The notes under the pieces: model-generated
Told to the model about the DNA's origin: nothing
Database searches by the model: none
What the model saw: the letters and a program-made list of their open reading frames with translations, nothing else
Shown: positions 46,169 to 52,772 of the stretch, one piece after another
Position numbering within the stretch: the first letter of the stretch is position 1
How the letters are laid out: each line of letters begins with the position of its first letter
Assembly (NCBI GenBank): GCA_030949705.1
Contig: JAUZSF010000007.1
Coordinates: 1-52,772, forward strand
Length of the DNA: 52,772 nt
From: Robiginitomaculum sp.
Lineage (GTDB): Bacteria > Pseudomonadota > Alphaproteobacteria > Caulobacterales > Maricaulaceae
Direction: 5' to 3'
Program-made: the position numbers and the translations under genes

Positions 46169-48501
46169 TTATTTGGCTTTGCTTTTGGCGCGGGCCTTTT
46201 TGCGGGGCGTGCCGACAGCTTTGCGTTTGGGTTCTTCGGGAAATATCTCAAATTTCAGCTTGTCCGCATCCTGCGGGTCCACATCCACCTTGACCAGACC
46301 ACCGTTTTTCAGCTCACCAAACAGGATAGCATCCGATAGTGGTTTTTTCACGTGCTCTTGGATGGTGCGGGACAGAGGTCGCGCGCCAAAGGCCTCGTCA
46401 TAGCCATGTTTGCCCAGCCAGTCGCGGGCCGCATCGGTAAGCTCGAAGCTGATATTGCGTTCTTCCAGCTGGAATTCCAGCTGCATCATGAATTTTTTCG
46501 ACCACCCGGCCAATGGTGTCCTCGCCCAGCGCGGCAAACGGGATAATGGCATCCAGACGATTGCGAAATTCGGGGGCGAACAGGCGCTTGATGGCAGCTT
46601 CGTCCTCGCCTTCGCGCTTGCCCCGGCCAAAACCAATCGAATTTTTGGGCCGCATCCGCGGCTCCGGCATTGGTGGTCATGATCAGGATAACATTGCGAA
46701 AATCCACACGCTTGCCGTTGGAATCCGTCAGCGTGCCATTATCCATGACCTGCAAGAGGATGTTGAACACATCCGCATGGGCTTTTTCGATCTCGTCCAG
46801 CAACAGAACGCAATGGGGATGCTGATCCACTTGCTGGGTCAGCAGGCCACCCTGGTCAAAGCCAACATAGCCCGGCGGGGCGCCGATAAGGCGGGCGACG
46901 CTGTGCCGCTCCATGTATTCGGACATATCAAAGCGCAAAAGCTCAACACCCAACACCGAGCTAAGCTGGCGCGCCACTTCGGTTTTACCAACCCCGGTCG
47001 GACCGGAAAAGAGATAACAGCCAATGGGCTTTAATGGCTCACGCAGGCCCGCGCGGGCCATTTTAATGGCCGAGGCCACCAGGCCGATGGCTTTATCCTG
47101 GCCAAACACCACGCGGGAAAGGTCGGCTTCCAGATTCTGCAAAGCCTTTTCATCGCTTTTGGAAACCGATTTGGCTGGAATGCGCGCCATTTTGGCGACG
47201 ATCACTTCAATGTCTTTAACGCCAATGGTCTTTTTGCGCCGCGATGGCGGCAACAGGCGTTGCCCGGCCCCCACTTCGTCAATCACATCAATGGCCTTGT
47301 CCGGCAATTTGCGGTCATTCAGATAGCGCGAAGACAGAGTCACCGCGGTTTTAAGCGCATCCAGCGTATAGCGCACCTCGTGGAATTTCTCGAAATAGGG
47401 TTTCAGCCCCACCAGAATTTTTACTGTATCGTCTTCGGAAGGTTCCACCACATCAATTTTCTGAAAGCGCCTTGCCAATGCCCGGTCTTTTTCAAAATGC
47501 TGGCGATGTTCCTTGTAACTGGTCGAGCCCATACACCGCAGGGTTCCCGATTGCAGTGCCGGTTTCAATAGGTTGGAGGCATCCATGGCCCCGCCCGACG
47601 TAGCCCCGGCACCGATCACCGTATGAATTTCATCAATAAAGAGGATCGCACCGTCGGTTTCTTCCAATTCCTTAACCACGGTTTTCAGGCGTTCTTCAAA
47701 ATCACCGCGATAGCGCGTACCGGCCAGCAAGGAGCCCATATCCAGAGAAAAGATGGTACAGTCCTGTAGAATTTCGGGGGTTTTACCCTCGACAATATTG
47801 CGGGCCAGCCCCTCGGCAATGGCAGTTTTACCAACCCCGGGATCCCCCACAAGAAGCGGATTGTTTTTACGGCGGCGGCAAAGCACCTGAATACAGCGCT
47901 CGACCTCAGCACCACGGCCAATCAGCGGATCAATATCCCCGGCCTTGGCCTTTTCGTTTAGGTTGACGCAATAACTTTGCAGCGCCGTAGGTTCTTTTGG
48001 CGGCTGCACCTCATCCTCGTCTTCGCTCATGTCAAACAAGGCAATGGGCGGATTATCCTGGCCCTTGGGTACCCCGTGGGACAGATAACGCACTACGTCA
48101 AAGCGCGTTACATCCACTTCGTGCAAGAAGAAAACCGCATGGCTTTCGCGGGCCGCATAGAGCGCCACCAGCACATTGGCCCCTGAAACTTCATCATGAT
48201 TGGCCGATTGCACGTGGATGACGGCCCGTTGTACCACCTTGTGAAAACCGGCCGTGGGGCGGGCATCGCCGGCATGGTTTTCCACCACCAGCGCCTGTAA
48301 ATCCTCATCAATATATTCCTGCACGCTGGCCCGCAGTTTATCCATGTCGGCATTACAGGACTTGAACACCTCGACGGCGTCTTCATCATCCATCAGGCTG
48401 AGCAGCAAATGCTCCAGCGTGACATATTCATGGCTGCGGTCATTGGCATAGGCGACCGCGCGTTGCAGGCTATCTTCTAGGGCGGGGGTAAATGAGGGCA
48501 A
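46169..48501 (-). CDS. clpA: ATP-dependent Clp protease ATPase subunit ClpA (two frameshifts)
   Basis: Unfoldase that feeds proteins to ClpP, with ClpS as adaptor. N domain ([36 protein letters not shown]), first AAA module ([32 protein letters not shown]), second module ([27 protein letters not shown]). The frame then breaks twice: at the T-run 46642-46646 (coding A5; removing one A gives [16 protein letters not shown]) and at 46493-46498 (coding A6; removing one A gives [17 protein letters not shown]). Both are one extra base. The repaired protein has ~776 residues, normal for ClpA, with the C-terminal [14 protein letters not shown]. Homopolymer sequencing error is likelier than loss. Confidence 0.93.
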
Positions 48502-48524
48502 CAGGTTCTCCGGTTAATTGATGA

Positions 48525-48896
48525 TCAGGCTTTTTCCATGGTACATTGCAAAGGGTGTTCGTGCTGGCGGGCGATGGCGGCGACCTGCGCCACTTTGGTT
48601 TCGGCAACGTCAAAAGAATACACCCCGCAAACGCCGACGCCATTCTGGTGTACATTCAGCATCACCGCGACCGCCTCGTCGCGGGATTTATGAAAAATCT
48701 GTTCCAGAATATCGACCACAAACTCCATCGGTGTGTAGTCGTCATTAAGCAACAAGACGCGATACATTGACGGGCGCCGCGTGCGTGTGCGGGTCTTTTC
48801 AACCACACCGACCTGTGGACCATCATCCTCATGATCCTCTGGGCGATCATGAGGACCGCCCGACATGCTGTAATTTCGTTCGCTCACATCCATCAT
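48525..48896 (-). CDS. clpS: ATP-dependent Clp protease adaptor ClpS
   Basis: 123 residues; the first ~40 are a variable acidic tail ([16 protein letters not shown]) and the core is typical: [23 protein letters not shown] near 46-68, [17 protein letters not shown] and [17 protein letters not shown]. It binds N-degron substrates and delivers them to ClpA, whose gene starts 23 bases downstream. The start is uncertain among the first ATGs (48896, 48893 or 48866); core residues are unaffected. Intact. Confidence 0.95.
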   Translation of the reverse strand: MMDVSERNYSMSGGPHDRPEDHEDDGPQVGVVEKTRTRTRRPSMYRVLLLNDDYTPMEFVVDILEQIFHKSRDEAVAVMLNVHQNGVGVCGVYSFDVAETKVAQVAAIARQHEHPLQCTMEKA

Positions 48897-49055
48897 CCGT
48901 CATCAAGCAAGTCTAATGCCAAGCCTGATTATAAAATAGGTTCGTTGTAACAGATGAAAAGAGCTAATGCTGGCAATTTTACGGCAAAGGGTAAATTAAA
49001 GACACTACTTGTGGCCTTTTCAGTGCCACGGGAGCACCTCCCTTACCCTTCCCCC

Positions 49056-50111
49056 TTAGCGAAAGCCCTTTTGCAGAGCGGTCAGGGCATCGGATCCGGG
49101 GCACAGCTCGTCATAAGGAAAAGTGTTGAGCGGCCGGGAGGTCAGCTTGTTCATCGCCGCCATGTCCTCGCGGGATTCATCGATATACAGCAGCCCAGTG
49201 ACGATCTCGCCCTTGGCATCGCGCTCGGCAATCTGGGCATAGGCCGCGCCGCGATCCCGCGGATCGTAATCCTCGTCCAGTTTGCGCAAGACAATCGAGC
49301 CGCCATCGTGCAGCTCCACCGGCACCGCTTCGCCGGCCGCGTAGGAGGTTTTGATCTCCTCGCTCATGGGCACATAGTCCGCATGAACCGCCGGGTGATA
49401 ATATTTATAGGTATGGGCATAACTTTTGGTGGAGCCTACATGGTCATTAAAGCTGACACAGGGTGAGATCACATCAATCAGGCCAAAGCCATTGTGTTTC
49501 AGGCCCGCCTTGATCAGTGGCACCAATTGTTCCCGGTCGCCGGAAAAGGCGCGCGCCACAAAAGTTGCGCCAAGCGATAGCGCCAGCGTGACCGGATCAA
49601 TCGGCGGCGAGAGATTAACCTCGCCCTTTTTGCTTTTGCTGCCAATGTCCGCAGAGGCCGAAAACTGTCCCTTGGTCAGGCCATAAACCCCATTGTTTTC
49701 CAGCATATAGAGCATATTTACATTGCGCCGAATGGCATGGGCAAACTGCCCTAGACCGATGGAGAGCGAATCCCCATCCCCCGATACACCAATATAGGTC
49801 AGCCCCGCATTGGCCGCCGCCGCGCCGGTGGCCACCGACGGCATACGCCCGTGCACCGTGTTATTACCGTGGGATTCACTAAGAAAATAGGCGGTGGTTT
49901 TGGAGGAACAGCCAATGCCCGAAATTTTTACGGCACGATGTGGTTCGATGGAAAGTTCAAAAAACGCCTTGGCCATACACGCGGTGACACTGTCATGGCC
50001 ACAACCGGCGCACAGCGTCGACATGGCACCTTCGTAATCATGACGGGTCAGGCCCAGTGCATTGCGCTTTGCATGTTTAAGATTGATATGCGGCTTGGCA
50101 AAAGAGGTCAT
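49056..50111 (-). CDS. korB: 2-oxoacid:ferredoxin oxidoreductase beta subunit
   Basis: 351 residues, TPP-binding subunit of a 2-oxoglutarate (or related 2-oxoacid) ferredoxin oxidoreductase. Motifs: CAGCGHDSVTACMAKAF near the N-terminus, ISGIGCSSKTTAYFL, GRMPSVATGAAAANAGL, GVSGDGDSLSIGLGQFAHAIRRN (TPP GDG) and MLENNGVYGLTKGQFSAS. The start overlaps the korA stop (ATGA), so the subunits are translationally coupled. The 2-oxoglutarate type is most likely for KorAB pairs of this layout; substrate not proven by the sequence. Confidence 0.9.
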   Translation of the reverse strand: MTSFAKPHINLKHAKRNALGLTRHDYEGAMSTLCAGCGHDSVTACMAKAFFELSIEPHRAVKISGIGCSSKTTAYFLSESHGNNTVHGRMPSVATGAAAANAGLTYIGVSGDGDSLSIGLGQFAHAIRRNVNMLYMLENNGVYGLTKGQFSASADIGSKSKKGEVNLSPPIDPVTLALSLGATFVARAFSGDREQLVPLIKAGLKHNGFGLIDVISPCVSFNDHVGSTKSYAHTYKYYHPAVHADYVPMSEEIKTSYAAGEAVPVELHDGGSIVLRKLDEDYDPRDRGAAYAQIAERDAKGEIVTGLLYIDESREDMAAMNKLTSRPLNTFPYDELCPGSDALTALQKGFR

Positions 50112-51934
50112 GCGCTTTTCTCCTGACGAGCGGCATCCTTGATGTGTTCATGCACAAAATGCGAGGTTAGCGGCTCGCCGCTATAGTGCAATAACGGCAG
50201 CAATTTGGCCCGAGGGATTTGTGTTTCCAGCAATAACAGACCGCGCAATTGTGCATCGCGGTTTTGCTCGACCACAAACACATGATCATGAGCCATCACA
50301 AAGTCGGAAACTTCATCAGAAAAGGGGAAGCCGCGAATGCGCATGTAATCCATATGCAAGCCTTCGGCCGCCAGCGTGTCGCACGCCTCCAGCACCGCAC
50401 AGTCAGAGCTGCCATAGGCCAGAATGCCCCAGCGCGCCTTGCCGCCCTTGGCCTTTTTCACAATCGGCGCCGGCACATGATCTGCCGCGCCACGCCATTT
50501 GCGCACCAGCCGATCCAGAACTTCCTGATATTCGGCCTCGTTTTCGGTATAATTGCCATCGGCATTATGACCGGAACCCCGCGTAAAATATGCCCCCTTG
50601 GGGTGGGTGCCCGGCAAAGTGCGATACGCAATGCCATCGCCATCAACGTCCTTATAACGGTGGAATTGTTCGAGACTTTCAATCTGTTCGGCATTTAGAA
50701 CCTTGCCGCGATCGGGCTGGCGGGCATCATCCCATTCCAGTTCGTCCACCATCCAGTCATTCATGCCAATATCAATATCGGAAAGCACAAAGACCGGGGT
50801 CTGATAGCGCTCGGCCAGGTCAAAGGCATCCGCCGCCATGGTAAAGCATTCCCCCGGATGGGCCGGAAACAGGAGGATATGGCGCGTATCGCCGTGCGAG
50901 GCATAGGCACACATTTGTACGTCGGCCTGTTGGGTACGCGTCGGCATGCCGGTGGAAGGTCCCACGCGCTGAACATCAAAAAGCACCAGCGGAATTTCCG
51001 CATAATAGGCAAAGCCGATAAACTCGCTCATCAGCGAAATGCCCGGCCCGGAGGTCGGCGTAAAGGCGCGCGCACCGTTCCAACTGGCTCCGACCACCAT
51101 GCCCACGGCGGCCAGTTCGTCTTCAGCCTGGATGATACAGTAATTATGCTCGCCGGTTTTGGGATCAATACGAAACTTTTCGCACCATTTCTTGAACGCA
51201 TCCATCAGCGATGTTGATGGCGTGATGGGATACCAGGCCCCCACGGTGGCCCCGGCATAGACACAGCCAAGACCGGCCGCTGTATTGCCATCAATCATGA
51301 TTTTATTTTTGGTTTCGTTCAGTCTTTCCACCTTGAAGGGCAGCGGGCATTCGAAATGCTCCATGGCGTAATCATAACCCAGCGCCAGAGCCTGCATATT
51401 CAGATCTACCAGTTTTGGCTTTTTGGCGAACATTTCACGCACCAAAGTGCGGATCACCTCGACATCAATGCTGAGTAGCGCCGCCACGGCCCCGACATAG
51501 GCCATATTTTTCATCAGCACGCGCGAGCGCGCCACCTTGAAGGCCGCATTGCACATTTGCGCCAAGGGCACCCCCAGCACCGTTACATCGGTACGCGAAA
51601 GCACGTGTTGCCTTGGCCAGGTGCTGTCATAAATCAGCACGCCGCCGGGGCGCAATTCGGCAATATCGCGAGCATAGGTATTGGCATTCATCGCCACCAT
51701 CATGTCCACATTGCCCGAGCGTGCGCCATAGCCCGCCCCGGTGACGCGGATTTCATACCAGGTGGGCAGGCCCTGAATATTCGAGGGGAACACGTTCTTG
51801 CCCACCACCGGCACGCCCATGCGAAAGATGGACTTCATCAGCAGGCCGTTGGCGCTGGCCGATCCGGTGCCGTTAACATTGGCTAGCTTGATAACAAAAT
51901 CATTGATGCCGGGCGTACTCTTGGGCGTGCTCAT
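50108..51934 (-). CDS. korA: 2-oxoacid:ferredoxin oxidoreductase alpha subunit (gamma-alpha fusion)
   Basis: 608 residues from the ATG at 51934 (MSTPKSTPGINDFVIKLANV), which overlaps the upstream stop (ATGA); a longer frame exists but is not supported. The first ~190 residues are the gamma domain (VNGTGSASANGLLMKSIFRMG, VTGAGYGARSGNVD). The alpha part follows: GCVYAGATVGAWYPITPSTSL, ISLMSEFIGFAYYAEIPLVLFDVQRVGPSTGMPT, then the C-terminal part AYGSSDCAVLEACDTLAAEGL. With KorB it decarboxylates a 2-oxoacid to the acyl-CoA and reduces ferredoxin. Oxygen-tolerant two-subunit versions occur in aerobic bacteria. Confidence 0.9.
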   Translation of the reverse strand: MSTPKSTPGINDFVIKLANVNGTGSASANGLLMKSIFRMGVPVVGKNVFPSNIQGLPTWYEIRVTGAGYGARSGNVDMMVAMNANTYARDIAELRPGGVLIYDSTWPRQHVLSRTDVTVLGVPLAQMCNAAFKVARSRVLMKNMAYVGAVAALLSIDVEVIRTLVREMFAKKPKLVDLNMQALALGYDYAMEHFECPLPFKVERLNETKNKIMIDGNTAAGLGCVYAGATVGAWYPITPSTSLMDAFKKWCEKFRIDPKTGEHNYCIIQAEDELAAVGMVVGASWNGARAFTPTSGPGISLMSEFIGFAYYAEIPLVLFDVQRVGPSTGMPTRTQQADVQMCAYASHGDTRHILLFPAHPGECFTMAADAFDLAERYQTPVFVLSDIDIGMNDWMVDELEWDDARQPDRGKVLNAEQIESLEQFHRYKDVDGDGIAYRTLPGTHPKGAYFTRGSGHNADGNYTENEAEYQEVLDRLVRKWRGAADHVPAPIVKKAKGGKARWGILAYGSSDCAVLEACDTLAAEGLHMDYMRIRGFPFSDEVSDFVMAHDHVFVVEQNRDAQLRGLLLLETQIPRAKLLPLLHYSGEPLTSHFVHEHIKDAARQEKSA

Positions 51935-52772
51935 TTGGCGACTCCTGTCACCATATCCTCGACATGGTGGATAATTATCTCTGATTCCTGCATGTCCCAC
52001 GCGGCGGTGGGACAACGCTCAGCACACAGGCCACAATGCAGGCAGATGTTTTCGTCCTTGATCATTACTCGTTCAGTCAGCGGTAGAGCCTCGGAGACAA
52101 AAAGCGCCTGTTCGGTATTCACTGCCGGGGTTTCCAGACGCTGGCGCAACGTTGCTTCGTCCGCATCAGGAGTAATGGTCAGACAATCCACCGGGCAAAT
52201 ATCGATGCAGGCATCGCATTCGGTACACAAAGGCGCATCGAACACCGTCTGAATATCGCAATTCAGGCACCGCTGCACTTCGGTGGCGGTTTGCTCCGGA
52301 GTGAATCCCAGCTCGACCTCGACATCCAGGTCCTTGAACCGTTTGGCCAGCTCCACATGGGGCATAACGCGCCGTTCCGCCCCGTCAAAACTGTTGGAAT
52401 AGCGCCATTCAAACATGCCCATTTTGGTGCTGGAAAGCCGCACTTCATTGGCCAGACGCCCCGTCACCATCCGTTCCTTGCAGAACTGATGGATCGAGAT
52501 TGCCGCCTGATGGCCGTGCTCGACCGCCCAAATAATATTCTTGGGTCCAAAGCCGCATCACCGCCAAAGAAAACATTGGGCACGGTGGACTGAAAAGTCA
52601 TTTCATCGACCACCGGCATATCCCATTTGCCAAACTCCAGACCGGCATCGCGCTCGATCCATTCAAAGGCATTTTCCTGCCCAATGGCCAGGATCACATC
52701 ATCACAAGGGATCATTTCCTCGCCAACTGATGCTCTGGCCGATAATGGCACCCTTCTCATCCAGCTGGTATT
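51931..52772 (-). CDS. FAD-dependent oxidoreductase (GltD-like) with 4Fe-4S ferredoxin C-terminus, partial
   Basis: Runs off the right edge. The visible part has the end of a GltD-type NAD(P)H oxidoreductase (CDDVILAIGQEN; FFGGDAAFGPKNIIWAVEHGH after repair) and then a ferredoxin tail: CLNCDIQTVFDAPLCTECDACIDICPVDCL and ICLHCGLCAERCPTAAWD, several [4Fe-4S] ligand groups. A frameshift at 52549-52551 (one base missing in the AAA on the plus strand) separates the two blocks; a second is likely near 52715-52730. It overlaps korA by ATGA, so it probably moves electrons between KorAB and NAD(P). Exact product not decided by the partial sequence. Confidence 0.85.

Overview
The window looks like a chromosome segment of an alphaproteobacterium. 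The evidence is a pyruvate dehydrogenase operon whose E1 beta carries its own lipoyl domain, eno followed by ftsB and pdhA, the clpS/clpA pair, sdhE-mfd near recG, a valine-degradation operon, and Shine-Dalgarno/ATGA-coupled operons on a moderately GC-rich sequence. I cannot fix the order or genus from sequence alone.

Region by region. Positions 1-8640 are a mobile-element graveyard: a fragment of a family-B DNA polymerase lying tail-out against a fragment of Cas1 (a pairing known from casposons), a beheaded HlyD-type export adaptor, a truncated IS256-family copy, an IS6-family element, a secreted protein of unknown function, an intact IS5-family element with TAA target duplication, an intact IS256-family element, and an IS630-family remnant. 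Positions 8748-11154 hold a convergent hybrid histidine kinase and LuxR-type regulator. Positions 11488-14709 are a valine-catabolic operon (isobutyryl-CoA dehydrogenase, 3-hydroxyisobutyryl-CoA hydrolase, 3-hydroxyisobutyrate dehydrogenase), divergent from hemB. Positions 15846-25121 are one long minus-strand run: pdhA, a DUF3291 gene, a small secreted protein, pdhB, a GFA-family gene, pdhC, marC, a double-hotdog thioesterase, lpd, and two small envelope genes. ftsB, a DUF2147 gene, eno and rpmF lie upstream on the same strand.

Positions 28063-34745 run on the plus strand: a candidate structured RNA, an ABC ATPase, a 1211-residue ABC-permease/M1-peptidase fusion, thymidine kinase and a secreted coiled-coil protein. 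After that come a nitronate monooxygenase, mfd and sdhE (minus), a secreted EEP-fold phosphatase/nuclease, a MipA-like outer-membrane protein and recG (plus), DUF502 (minus), a DUF3089 protein that lacks the usual serine nucleophile (plus), and then, on minus, an ACT-domain protein, clpA, clpS and a 2-oxoacid:ferredoxin oxidoreductase operon (korB, korA and an iron-sulfur/GltD-like subunit running off the right edge).

A second theme is data quality. At least eight genes, including pdhA, clpA and sdhE, are broken by single-base indels that nearly all sit in short homopolymers and mostly read as one extra base. Correcting them restores family-length proteins, so assembly error is more likely than decay. 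By contrast the left 8 kb shows true decay through IS insertion and deletion.
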